Assembly (NCBI GenBank): GCA_031253625.1
Contig: JAIRVZ010000032.1
Coordinates: 1 to 64,000 of the forward strand
Direction of reading: 5' to 3'
Length of the DNA stretch: 64,000 bases
Source: Dysgonamonadaceae bacterium
Lineage (GTDB): Bacteria > Bacteroidota > Bacteroidia > Bacteroidales > Azobacteroidaceae
Below are positions 1-8,023 of the stretch, one piece after another; the first letter of the stretch is position 1; every line of letters begins with the position of its first letter. The notes under the pieces were generated by a model. It was not told where the DNA came from and searched no databases. It was given only the letters and a program-made list of their open reading frames with translations. A program made the translations under genes and the position numbers.

Positions 1-19
1 AGTTTGGAACAGTAATCTT

Positions 20-331
20 ATGAATCAACAAATATTCAACGAAATACAAGCTTTGAAACGGCGATTGTTGCCGAATGATAAAGTAATTCTTTTCGGCTCG
101 CAAGCACGTGGAGATGCTCGCCCCGATTCCGATTGGGATTTACTTGTGTTGTTGAATAAAGAAAAAATAACTTACGAAGACGAAAATGCATACGCATATC
201 CATTTGCAGATATGGGATGGAATTATGGAACTTATATAAGTGTAAAGTTATATACCAATAAAGAATGGGAAGAACGTAATTTTATGCCTTTTTATAAAAA
301 TGTATTAAAAGACGGAATTGAAATAAATTAA
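20..331 (+). CDS. MNT-type nucleotidyltransferase domain protein (antitoxin-like)
   Basis: A 103-residue protein that is a stand-alone minimal nucleotidyltransferase domain. The signature GSQARGDARPDSDWDLLV (about residues 26-43) contains the GSxARG loop and the DxD pair that binds metal in this fold. In the family, such small proteins are usually the antitoxin half of HEPN/MNT modules, in which the MNT protein modifies and silences the HEPN RNase. Directly downstream a 31-codon piece resembling a HEPN C-terminus is found without the rest of the partner, so the module looks decayed. The start at 20 has only 19 bases of window upstream, so I cannot exclude a start further out. Confidence 0.8.
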   Translation: MNQQIFNEIQALKRRLLPNDKVILFGSQARGDARPDSDWDLLVLLNKEKITYEDENAYAYPFADMGWNYGTYISVKLYTNKEWEERNFMPFYKNVLKDGIEIN

Positions 332-333
332 GG

Positions 334-426
334 ATTGTTGTTAAAGAATCTGACATTATTCCCCTTCTTAAACCTGCCGAGAAATTTATTGCTGAAATAG
401 AAAACTTGATAAATAAAAATAAATAA
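334..426 (+). pseudogene. Remnant of a HEPN-domain toxin C-terminus
   Basis: A reading frame with no start codon of its own follows the MNT gene and ends in TAA at 424-426. It translates to a helix-like tail (DIIPLLKPAEKFIAEIENLI...) of the kind that closes HEPN-domain proteins, which are normally encoded next to MNT genes. About 100 residues expected for a full HEPN protein are missing, including the RxxxxH active site. The match is by general pattern only, so the assignment is tentative. Confidence 0.4.
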
Positions 427-542
427 CAATAAAAAAGTAAATTACTGAAAGGATCAAAGATTTTAACCTATGATATAAAATAAAAATCAGTGCTAACAAG
501 CACTAAATAAAACATTTTAGAAAAAAGCGTTAGCTTTTATTC
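427..542. other. Intergenic leader segment with two small hairpins
   Basis: This stretch contains no ORF. It holds a 6-bp hairpin AGTGCT-aaca-AGCACT (489-504) and a second hairpin AAAAGC-gtta-GCTTTT (about 523-538). The GCTAAC at 492-497 is also complementary to GTTAGC at 529-534, so the two hairpins can be exchanged for a longer-range pairing. It leads directly into the larger structured element at 543-718; the paralogous element near 42.1 kb is likewise preceded by two hairpins. Confidence 0.4.
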
Positions 543-718
543 TTGTTATAGAAACTTAGACAATTTCTTAAAGGAGCAAGGGTAGGTGCCGATGCTCACG
601 CCAATTCCGGCGTGGGCTTACTTATTTGCTCCAAAGGTAGTCTAATACCTCTATAACAGATATAGTTAAAGTCCCACGCTTTTGCATTTTAAATAACCTG
701 CCGATTCGGGGCCAGAGG
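543..718 (+). promoter_or_regulatory. Structured leader element A (paralogue of the element at 42061-42225)
   Basis: A long interrupted hairpin can be drawn: 544-552 with 650-658 (9 bp), 556-561 with 640-645 (6 bp), 573-579 with 626-632 (7 bp) and a terminal hairpin 595-602 with 609-616. The 3' arm of the terminal hairpin, GCGTGGG, is also complementary to CCCACGC at 673-679, which gives an alternative fold. The element ends in CCAGAGG 22 bases before the start codon of the T9SS protein. Element B at 42061-42225 has the same stems in the same order, the same alternative pairing with different bases, and the same CCAGAGG near an ATG. Strand and function are inferred: a cis-acting mRNA leader is my preferred reading, and a small RNA or a mobile palindrome are alternatives. 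Confidence 0.55.
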
Positions 719-740
719 CATCAAAAAATTATTATTATTT

Positions 741-3737
741 ATGAGAAAAAATTTATTTTTACTGCTCTCCTGTAGTCTGATGGCAGTATACGGCTTTGCA
801 CAAACATTTATACCACCGTCAGATGACGTTCCCGGTGTATATGTCTATTCAATTGAAGATGGCAACAGCTTTTCTGGTGCAAATATCATGTTAGGTGATA
901 ATTTCAATGTGTGGCCATGGTCAGCAGGTTGGGATAAAGCTTTCACGCCAGAGAAAGGTGGAACGTACACAATGAAATTCACATTTCAGACTACCGGTTC
1001 ATTTGGAGGTATGCGTGTTCGTTGGATTACTGACAACAACTACGGAATAGACAAAGGAGAACCTTTTACAGTCGGTATGTTTGGTGAAGGCGAAGGTGGT
1101 CCCAACAGATTTACAGCCTTGAACGAAAACAATGCTGTTGCTGATGGTGTTTCTTGTTATTTCACAGGAGGTCCTGCTTATGGAATTGACGAGGAATATA
1201 CTCATATCGTTAACTTCACAATGGATGATGTAGCTGCAGGTGAAAATATCGGCAGTCTTGGTATTCGCGGAGGCGCAGGTGCAAACGCATTTATTGTTAA
1301 TACGATTGTGATTACAGACTCCAAGGGTAATATGCTCGTGAATTATGCAAGAAATCCGGCATCGCAATACTTTAATATTACCGCTACAGCCGGCACAGGA
1401 GGCAGTATTTCTCCAAATGGAGCAATAACAGTCGATTCCGGGGACAATCAAACATTTACTTTTGCACCCAACTCAGGTTATAAAATCAATCGGGTATTAA
1501 TTGATGGAGTAAATAATCCTACAGCCGTTTCTCAAGGAAGTTATACTTTCACAAACGTTACGAAAAATCATACTATTGCTGTTTCTTTTATATCTGACTC
1601 TCTAATAGAAACTGGTTGGTCTTTCGGTTTTGAACCATCAGAAATGGGAGAAGGGATGGAACCATGGATTATTTTAAACTCAAATGGAGCAACATTCGAG
1701 ATTACCAACGACGCAAAAACAGGAAGTGGTGCAATGAAAGTAGATGTAACCGAAACTGCGGATCGAATTTGGAAAGCCCAAATCCAAGCTCCTACTTTTA
1801 AAGTAATTCCAGGGCACACATATAAACTCTCTTTTTGGGCAAAAATGATAGGAGACAGTCCCAGTTGGGTGCGAGTTGCAAGCGAAGATACACCACTCAA
1901 TACTATGGGTGAGGACGTAAGTGCCAGCGGTGCACAATTAGGTTATTATGATGGACCACCTCGACCAAGTGGTTATTGGCCATATATCAATGATATAACA
2001 AATACTTGGCAAGAATTTGTTTATGATAATCTCGTCCCAAATCAAGATGAAGACTTTGATGGTGTTGTAACGTTGAATTTTAACTTCGGAACTCCTGTTG
2101 ATGAGGCAGGTATGTATTATAATCCGGATGTCATTGAGGCTGCTCATAGAATTTATTTTATTGATGATATTACACTTATTGATTTAGAGACAACTCCACC
2201 GGAACCCGAAAAATTTACGATTACCGCTATGGTCGGTGGTGATGCTCATGGTAGTATTTCTCCAAGTGGAACAATAACCGTAAATCGTGGAGACAATCAA
2301 ACATTTACTTTTACTCCAGATGTAGGTCATAAAATCTATAGAGTGCGAATTGATGGAGTAAATAATCTTACAGCTGTTTTGCAAGGAAGTTACACTTTCA
2401 CAAATGTAATAGCAAATCATACTATTGATATTGCTTTTGTCTCTGACACTCCACTTACCGATTGGCCTTTCGGTTTTGAACCATCAGAAATGAGAGAAGG
2501 AATGGAGCCATGTACTATTCTAAACTCAGATGGAGCAACGTTTGAAATTACAAGCGATGCATACATGGGAAATGGGGCATTGAAAGTTAATGTATCTGAA
2601 ACAGCAGATATGGCTTGGAAAGCTCAATTCGTAATCCCATTTTTTAACGTAACTCCGGGACACAAATACAGATTTTCTTTTTGGGCAAAAATGACAGGCA
2701 CGGAACAAAGCTGGTTAAGAGTTTCAAGTGAAGATACGCCACTTGATAATTTTGGAAATGACCTAAGTACCAGCGGTGCACAATTAGGACCGGATTGTTA
2801 TCTTCCGGATTGTCGTGATGCTGATGGTCTACCTGAAATATATTGGCCATTTATTACTAATATCTCAGATACTTGGCAGAAATTTGTTTACGACGATATT
2901 ATTACAAATCAAGAAGGAAACTTTAATGGTGTTGTAACATTGAGTTTCAATTTCGGGACACCTATTAATGAGGATGGAAAGGAATATATGCCGGAGCCTG
3001 TTATTCAGGGTGCTCGGACTTATTTTCTTGATAATATTATGCTTGTCGATTTGAATGCAACTCCTCCAGAACCTGAAAATGTATATCTCACAGTAACAAC
3101 AAATAACAACGATTTGGGAACTGTTTTAGGAGAAGGTTCTTATACCCGAAATTCACAAGTAACAATTTATGCTATTCCAAATATTAATGTTGTTTTTACA
3201 GGTTGGACAGACGGAAATACCGACAATCCTCGAAAAATAATTGTATCGGAAAATTCAACTTTCACAGCTAACTTTGAGGGACGCAATGTCACGGAACTTT
3301 TATCTCAGATTGCAGGATTGGAAACTGATACGGTAATTTATCGTGCACAAATTATAGAATTAAAAACCGATATAGTTGCATTAGAGACCTTCATTAGCAA
3401 TTTGCAAGGATTATTGGACGCTGCAAGTAACACCATTCTTGATTTACAAGAACAGTTAGACGAGTTGGAAAATCAATTAAAAGAATGCAAGGAAGGTAAT
3501 TCAGCCCCGCCATTAAAAGTTGAATCGTTGCAATTATATCCTAATCCTGCCACAGATCATATTACTATTTCAGGGTTAAAAGGGAATGAAATACTTCGTT
3601 TTTACGACATTAATGGCATCTTATTATTTAGTAAAGAGGCTATGCAAGAAACGGAAAATATTTCAATAAACCATTTACCGGCAGGTATATATTTGGTAAG
3701 AATAGGTAATAGTGCAATAAGAGTAATGAAGAAATAA
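741..3737 (+). CDS. T9SS-exported multidomain surface protein
   Basis: A 998-residue secreted protein. It begins with a signal peptide (MRKNLFLLLSCSLMAVYGFAQ). Next come an N-terminal beta-rich domain (about 22-205), then two tandem units, each with an InlB-like bacterial repeat (starting near residues 211 and 492, GSISPNG/GSISPSG) followed by a jelly-roll carbohydrate-binding-like domain (near 288-480 and 570-770). A third InlB-like repeat (781-845, FTGWTDG), a coiled-coil stretch (about 848-920) and a type IX secretion sorting domain (930-998, YPNPATDH...GIYLVRIG) follow. The sorting domain implies export through the Por/T9SS machinery and surface anchoring. Carbohydrate binding is inferred from the CBM4_9-like look of the repeats; no catalytic domain is visible. 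The structured leader A lies directly upstream. Confidence 0.85.
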   Translation: MRKNLFLLLSCSLMAVYGFAQTFIPPSDDVPGVYVYSIEDGNSFSGANIMLGDNFNVWPWSAGWDKAFTPEKGGTYTMKFTFQTTGSFGGMRVRWITDNNYGIDKGEPFTVGMFGEGEGGPNRFTALNENNAVADGVSCYFTGGPAYGIDEEYTHIVNFTMDDVAAGENIGSLGIRGGAGANAFIVNTIVITDSKGNMLVNYARNPASQYFNITATAGTGGSISPNGAITVDSGDNQTFTFAPNSGYKINRVLIDGVNNPTAVSQGSYTFTNVTKNHTIAVSFISDSLIETGWSFGFEPSEMGEGMEPWIILNSNGATFEITNDAKTGSGAMKVDVTETADRIWKAQIQAPTFKVIPGHTYKLSFWAKMIGDSPSWVRVASEDTPLNTMGEDVSASGAQLGYYDGPPRPSGYWPYINDITNTWQEFVYDNLVPNQDEDFDGVVTLNFNFGTPVDEAGMYYNPDVIEAAHRIYFIDDITLIDLETTPPEPEKFTITAMVGGDAHGSISPSGTITVNRGDNQTFTFTPDVGHKIYRVRIDGVNNLTAVLQGSYTFTNVIANHTIDIAFVSDTPLTDWPFGFEPSEMREGMEPCTILNSDGATFEITSDAYMGNGALKVNVSETADMAWKAQFVIPFFNVTPGHKYRFSFWAKMTGTEQSWLRVSSEDTPLDNFGNDLSTSGAQLGPDCYLPDCRDADGLPEIYWPFITNISDTWQKFVYDDIITNQEGNFNGVVTLSFNFGTPINEDGKEYMPEPVIQGARTYFLDNIMLVDLNATPPEPENVYLTVTTNNNDLGTVLGEGSYTRNSQVTIYAIPNINVVFTGWTDGNTDNPRKIIVSENSTFTANFEGRNVTELLSQIAGLETDTVIYRAQIIELKTDIVALETFISNLQGLLDAASNTILDLQEQLDELENQLKECKEGNSAPPLKVESLQLYPNPATDHITISGLKGNEILRFYDINGILLFSKEAMQETENISINHLPAGIYLVRIGNSAIRVMKK

Positions 3738-3837
3738 ATTACCCTATAATTAATTTTACCAATCTCGAAGACTTGCTCAATTCTATACCATAGTCTTGGA
3801 CAAGTCTTTTTTTTCCATAGATTATAATATGTTTTTT

Positions 3838-3845
3838 ACTACTTT
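3838..3845 (+). promoter_or_regulatory. -7 box TACTTTTG, PDZ gene
   Basis: TACTTTTG matches the Bacteroidetes primary-sigma -7 consensus TAnnTTTG and lies 19 bases before the ATG at 3865. It falls inside the longer ORF-track reading, which supports the later start. Confidence 0.45.
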
Positions 3846-3864
3846 TGTGGAAAATTTTACACTA

Positions 3865-4992
3865 ATGAAACGTATTCTATTTTTAATTTCATTTTTTTGC
3901 ATTTCATCTCTTTCATTTGGACAACAGCCGGCATCTGTATGTGAATTGGGATTTAGTTATACCATTAGCCGTCAGAATAACTGGGGATTCAGCAAGCCTG
4001 TCGTAACGTCTGTTCACATTGGTTCTCCGGCAGAAAAAGCAGGATTGAAAATAAATGATATTATCGAAAGAATCGACGGACAACCTTCCGACCGATATTA
4101 TTCGGATGCTATTTTTGCCCTACTGCATGAAGAAAGATATATCAAGTTGATAGTTAGTAATTTAGGGTATAGAAACAAAGAATTAATCTTCTCGAAAGAT
4201 TGCGATTTGATGGATGCCGTCAGTGAAAAACAGATGGCTTCCGATTTGGCTCCTTATAGTTTGGGAAATGTTGAGGAGAAAGTTTTTATTCGCAATTTCA
4301 AAACTACGGTAACACAATCTCCTCAAATCAATTTCTTGAATTATAAAACCTTTGGATTTAAAGAAAATGCACATCAAAACAATTCTGATAAATTTCTGAA
4401 CAATCGAATTAAAATGGTTTTAGAGAAAAGAGGGCTGATTTATAGTGCGAAAAATCCAAATTTATTTATTTCAACAAATGTATTGTCTTATAAAGAAGGA
4501 GAAGAATTTGTTCGCATTACAATTAGCTTTATAGATCCAAGATATTCAACGGAAGAAGAACCTTATATTATTTGGCAATGCACAGCTAAGGATTATGAAA
4601 TCATTCCTGATTCTGATATTTCTCTTATGTTGATGCAATATCCTTTCCCTCAAACATTTGATGAGGCGCGTTTTCGTCACTTCAAGAAAAAATATAATTA
4701 TACGGGCATCATCTACGATATGAATAATTTCCGGAAGATTTTTTATGTCGACCCGGTTTCTCCCGCATCATTAGCCGGAGTTGAAACCGGTGATGTGATT
4801 CTGAAAATAAATAATATCAAAATGGTCGAAAATTTTAAGAGACAAGGATATAATAAAGTATTTTCTTATTTATTCGACTTCAAACCTTATCAAATTAATT
4901 TCATTTCATTCAAGTTGAAAAGAGGGAAGAAACAGTTCAATATTCAAGTCGAGCCAATAACGATGGAATATGAACAGTTCGAAATTTTTTAG
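3865..4992 (+). CDS. Secreted protein with two PDZ domains
   Basis: The ORF track starts at 3796, but the methionine at 3865 gives a clean signal peptide (MKRILFLISFFCISSLSFGQ) and leaves the -7 box outside the gene; the mature protein is then about 355 residues. An N-terminal PDZ-like domain carries SPAEKAGLKINDIIERIDGQ and a C-terminal one carries SPASLAGVETGDVILKINN. The central part (NYKTFGFKENAHQN... NPNLFIS) looks like a DUF4136-type lipoprotein domain, which I propose on pattern only. No protease triad is seen, so this is probably a periplasmic or surface scaffold rather than a DegP/CtpA protease. Confidence 0.75.
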   Translation: MKRILFLISFFCISSLSFGQQPASVCELGFSYTISRQNNWGFSKPVVTSVHIGSPAEKAGLKINDIIERIDGQPSDRYYSDAIFALLHEERYIKLIVSNLGYRNKELIFSKDCDLMDAVSEKQMASDLAPYSLGNVEEKVFIRNFKTTVTQSPQINFLNYKTFGFKENAHQNNSDKFLNNRIKMVLEKRGLIYSAKNPNLFISTNVLSYKEGEEFVRITISFIDPRYSTEEEPYIIWQCTAKDYEIIPDSDISLMLMQYPFPQTFDEARFRHFKKKYNYTGIIYDMNNFRKIFYVDPVSPASLAGVETGDVILKINNIKMVENFKRQGYNKVFSYLFDFKPYQINFISFKLKRGKKQFNIQVEPITMEYEQFEIF

Positions 4993-5017
4993 AGATAATA
5001 TCCTTGCAAATAAAAAT

Positions 5018-5060
5018 GAAAGAACCCCAAAAGTTTTTATCTAACTTTTGGGGTTCTTTC
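5018..5060. terminator. Bidirectional terminator between the PDZ gene and rng
   Basis: A perfect 18-bp hairpin, GAAAGAACCCCAAAAGTT with its complement, separated by a 7-base loop. It sits between the ends of two convergent genes (stops at 4992 and 5067), as expected for a shared terminator. Confidence 0.8.
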
Positions 5061-5066
5061 AAATAT

Positions 5067-6644
5067 TCAAGACGAAAGAGATTCTTCGTCTTTCATGTCA
5101 AATTCATTTTTATCCCAATCAAAAAATTTATATTCCAAAAAACCTAAGCTTTGATCGGGTATAATTTTCATACTCAGGGAATACTTCATTTTCCATTTCA
5201 TTTTAAGAGAAAAGAATCCCTGATTCACAAATGCTGCAATGTAAGGATGTACATGCAATTTGAATTTCTTCACTTTCAAATTTTCGACCACATTTTTGAT
5301 TTGCTCTTCCAATGTATCGGTAAACAAGATGGAAGATTGGATTTCACCTTTACCGAAACAGGTAGGGCAAGTTTCTGCCGTATTGAAATCCATTGCTGGG
5401 CGTACGCGCTGGCGGGTAATTTGCATCAAACCGAACTTGCTCAACGGAAGGATATTGTGTCGGGCACGATCTAACGCCATGGCATTACGCATGTGTTCGT
5501 ATAATTTATTGCGATTTTCGGATTCGTGCATATCGATAAAGTCGATAACAATAATCCCTCCCATATCGCGGAGTCGCAACTGACGAGCAATTTCGTCGGC
5601 AGCTGCAATGTTTACATCAATGGCCGTGTTTTCTTGTCCCGTACTCGATTTAGAACGGTTTCCGCTATTTACGTCAATAACATGCATCGCTTCGGTAGAT
5701 TCGACAATCAGATAGGCTCCGCTTTTGAACGTGACTGTTTTTCTGAAACCTGATTTAATCTGTTTGGTTATCGCGAAGTTGTCGAAAATAGGAAGTTCTC
5801 CTGAGTAATGTTCAATAATTCCTTTTCGATCCGGTGCAATAATGCTGACATAATCGTGTATTTCGTTATACACATCTTGGTCATTAACATAAATGTGTTC
5901 AAACGAAGGATTAAAAATATCACGGAGCAAAGCGACCGCCCTTCCTGTTTCTTCAAAAACGAGTGAAGGAACTTTGGCTTTCAGCAATTTCCCCATGTTA
6001 TCATCCCAACGTTTGACAAGTGTTCTCAACTCGGTATCTAATTCAGCCACCTTTTTTCCTTCGGCAGAAGTGCGAACGATAACTCCAAAATTTTTCGGTT
6101 TAATACTCAAAATCAATTGTCGGAGTCGTGCGCGTTCTTCATTCGATTTAATTTTCTGAGAAACAGAAACTTTGTCTCCAAAAGGAATCGCAACCAAAAA
6201 ACGTCCTGCAAAAGATATTTCGGACGTGAGGCGCGGGCCTTTGGTAGAAATCGGCTCTTTGGCTATTTGCACCAGAACTTCATCGTTCTGAGTAAGTAGA
6301 TCGGTAATACTTCCTTCTTTGGGTATTTCCGAATTCCGTTGCATTTTCCCGATAGCCGGTAATTTCTTCTTTTCGGCAGAAGAAACTGTTTTTAAAAATT
6401 TTTGAAGTGTACTGAAATTAGAACCTAAGTCCTGATAGTGAAGAAAAGCATCTTTTGAATATCCTACATCAATAAAGGCAGCATTCAAGCCGGGCATCAG
6501 TTTCTTAACTTTGCCTAAATAAACGTCTCCTACCGCAAATGAAACATTGCGCGCTTCTTTTTGGATTTCAACCAATTTCTTGTCTTCCAAAACAGCGATT
6601 GATATTTCTTTGGGTTGGACGTCGATGACTAATTCGCTAACCAC
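5067..6644 (-). CDS. rng: Ribonuclease G/E family endoribonuclease
   Basis: A 525-residue Rne/Rng protein. It has an N-terminal S1 RNA-binding region (about residues 38-125, VYLGKVKKLMPGLNAAFIDVG), an RNase H-like/DNase I-like catalytic core with the metal-binding VIDVNSG and IVIDFIDM motifs, and a CPTC pair (TCPTCFGKGEIQ) that binds the zinc linking subunits. RNase G/E trims rRNA precursors and starts mRNA decay in the cytoplasm. The length fits RNase G rather than the long, scaffold-bearing RNase E. It lies downstream of the bS22-like and HU genes on the same strand, with a long inverted repeat in the gap. Confidence 0.92.
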   Translation of the reverse strand: MVSELVIDVQPKEISIAVLEDKKLVEIQKEARNVSFAVGDVYLGKVKKLMPGLNAAFIDVGYSKDAFLHYQDLGSNFSTLQKFLKTVSSAEKKKLPAIGKMQRNSEIPKEGSITDLLTQNDEVLVQIAKEPISTKGPRLTSEISFAGRFLVAIPFGDKVSVSQKIKSNEERARLRQLILSIKPKNFGVIVRTSAEGKKVAELDTELRTLVKRWDDNMGKLLKAKVPSLVFEETGRAVALLRDIFNPSFEHIYVNDQDVYNEIHDYVSIIAPDRKGIIEHYSGELPIFDNFAITKQIKSGFRKTVTFKSGAYLIVESTEAMHVIDVNSGNRSKSSTGQENTAIDVNIAAADEIARQLRLRDMGGIIVIDFIDMHESENRNKLYEHMRNAMALDRARHNILPLSKFGLMQITRQRVRPAMDFNTAETCPTCFGKGEIQSSILFTDTLEEQIKNVVENLKVKKFKLHVHPYIAAFVNQGFFSLKMKWKMKYSLSMKIIPDQSLGFLEYKFFDWDKNEFDMKDEESLSS

Positions 6645-6680
6645 AATGTTTTTATTTATTTTAAAAGATGAATAATCCAG

Positions 6681-6760
6681 TTGAAAGTTGAAAGTTGAAA
6701 ATTGAAAGTTAAAGATATATTTGGTTTCTTAACTTTCAATTTTCAACTTTCAATTTTCAA
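6681..6760. repeat. Long inverted repeat, TTGAAAGTTGAAA family
   Basis: Left arm 6681-6712 and right arm 6729-6760 are complementary at 31 of 32 positions around a 16-base loop. Each arm is itself built from short tandem units (TTGAAAGTTGAAAATTGAAAG). It sits between the bS22-like gene and rng. It could act as an mRNA-stabilising or processing hairpin for this strand, or be a dispersed repeat; the base composition is simple. Confidence 0.75.
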
Positions 6761-6776
6761 TTAATAAAGAATAAAC

Positions 6777-6869
6777 TTATTTTTTCTTTTTATGTCTATT
6801 CTTTCTTAGTCTTTTTTTCCGTTTATGGGTAGACATTTTATGTCTTTTCCTTTTTTTACCGCTTGGCAT
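6777..6869 (-). CDS. bS22 / AURKAIP1-COX24-type small basic protein
   Basis: A 30-residue gene missed by the ORF track. The product starts MPSGKKRKRHKMSTHKRKKR and continues as almost pure Lys/Arg/His. This matches the tiny Bacteroidetes proteins annotated as AURKAIP1/COX24 domain proteins, related to ribosomal protein bS22/mS38, which thread into the small subunit. It lies 30 bases downstream of HU and upstream of rng on the same strand. The assignment rests on the characteristic sequence and size. Confidence 0.8.
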   Translation of the reverse strand: MPSGKKRKRHKMSTHKRKKRLRKNRHKKKK

Positions 6870-6899
6870 TGTTCAATAATTTAATTATTAGTACTCGAT

Positions 6900-7196
6900 T
6901 TATTTTTTCTTGCCGTCTAAGTTATTTCTCAACTTTTCAGAGAAATACTGAGATGGTTTGAAAGTAGGAACAAAGCGTTCCGGGATAATGATAGTTGTTT
7001 CATTTTGGATGTCGCGCGCTGCTTTAGCTGCTCTTTTTTTAACAACGAATGAACCGAATCCACGCAAATAAACGTTTTTACCTTCGGTCATAGAAGCCAT
7101 AACTTCATCCATAAACGCCTCAACAATACTGAGGACAGTACTTCTGTCAACACCTGTGTTCTTAGCAATTCCGCTAACAATATCAGCTTTTGTCAT
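6900..7196 (-). CDS. HU family DNA-binding protein
   Basis: A 98-residue histone-like protein with the family pattern: N-terminal MTKADIVSGIAKNTGVDRSTV helices and a beta-arm region containing GFGSFVVKKRAA and the conserved proline (IIIPERFVPTFKPS). HU/IHF proteins bend and compact DNA as dimers. It is followed by the bS22-like gene and preceded by a perfect TATATTTG -7 box on the minus strand. Confidence 0.93.
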   Translation of the reverse strand: MTKADIVSGIAKNTGVDRSTVLSIVEAFMDEVMASMTEGKNVYLRGFGSFVVKKRAAKAARDIQNETTIIIPERFVPTFKPSQYFSEKLRNNLDGKKK

Positions 7197-7241
7197 GATT
7201 TAAATGTTTAATATTTAATGTATTAGTTTTTTTTCGGACTG

Positions 7242-7249
7242 CAAATATA
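7242..7249 (-). promoter_or_regulatory. -7 box TATATTTG, HU gene
   Basis: On the minus strand the sequence reads TATATTTG, an exact TAnnTTTG match, about 45 bases before the HU start codon. Confidence 0.55.
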
Positions 7250-7314
7250 CGGCTTTTTATCGAACTGAGAAAAAATTCTTTATCTATTTTCAAAATTAAC
7301 TATAAATAAAAAAA

Positions 7315-7818
7315 TTACCTCATATCTTTTAGGAAAAACTGCAATTCCTGACGGGCTAAAAAGATTCTACTTTTAATTGTTCCTAACGGCAGATTCAAGT
7401 TTTCAGAAATTTCATTATATTTATACCCGCTAACGTACATAGAAAACGGTAATTTCAGTTCATTGGTTAAAGAAGTAATAGCATTATTGATTTCCTTAAT
7501 TGTAAAAGCACCTTCGGGAGTATCTAAGCCGGAACCTTGAGGGAGATTCAGGTGATAAAAATTTCCGGTTTGGTCTATGACAGTCTGATTACGAACAATT
7601 TTTCTGTAATTATTAATGAAAATATTACGCATAATTGTTAATACCCAACCTTTAAAGTTGGTATTGTCAATATATTTTTTGTAGTTATCTAACGCTTTTA
7701 GGGTGGTGTCTTGCAGTAAGTCTTCGGCATCATCTTTGTTAGCTGTCAGTATCATTGCGAATCTGAGCATATTATCTTGCATGCTCATAATTTTATTTTG
7801 AAACTGTAATGCATTCAT
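7315..7818 (-). CDS. ECF-type RNA polymerase sigma factor
   Basis: A 167-residue sigma-70 family protein with region 2 (MLRFAMILTANKDDAEDLLQDTTLKAL, residues about 18-45) and region 4 (YKYNEISENLNLPLGTIKSRIF, about 128-150). There is no sigma 1 or 3 region, which places it in the ECF group. No anti-sigma gene follows on this strand; the next gene downstream is HU. This lone, short ECF type is common in Bacteroidetes, where it often works without an adjacent anti-sigma factor. A TACATTTG -7 box lies upstream. Confidence 0.9.
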   Translation of the reverse strand: MNALQFQNKIMSMQDNMLRFAMILTANKDDAEDLLQDTTLKALDNYKKYIDNTNFKGWVLTIMRNIFINNYRKIVRNQTVIDQTGNFYHLNLPQGSGLDTPEGAFTIKEINNAITSLTNELKLPFSMYVSGYKYNEISENLNLPLGTIKSRIFLARQELQFFLKDMR

Positions 7819-7855
7819 GATTGCAAAATTCTTAAGCGTGTAATTAATTATGCTG

Positions 7856-7863
7856 CAAATGTA
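7856..7863 (-). promoter_or_regulatory. -7 box TACATTTG, ECF sigma gene
   Basis: On the minus strand TACATTTG matches TAnnTTTG and ends 37 bases before the sigma gene start codon. Confidence 0.5.
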
Positions 7864-7937
7864 AGAATCTTTATGATAGTGGTATTATTACAAGTGTTAA
7901 TTAAAGCAAAAACTTTCATATTTGTGTATTTTTTTGG

Positions 7938-7945
7938 TACTTTTG
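7938..7945 (+). promoter_or_regulatory. -7 box TACTTTTG, nfeD gene
   Basis: TACTTTTG lies about 80 bases upstream of the nfeD start. A TTTG occurs upstream at 7921, but the spacing is shorter than usual, so this is weak. Confidence 0.35.
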
Positions 7946-8023
7946 TTGTGATTTTAACAACTGCAAAAAAGCGTTTAATTATTAATAGCCAGTTTTTTAC
8001 GAATAAAAATTATATAAAATTAT

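Noticed and set aside
543-718. Assignment of the structured leaders to a known class (6S RNA, cobalamin, TPP or similar riboswitches)
   Set aside because: I could not match the conserved cores of those classes; naming one would be a guess.
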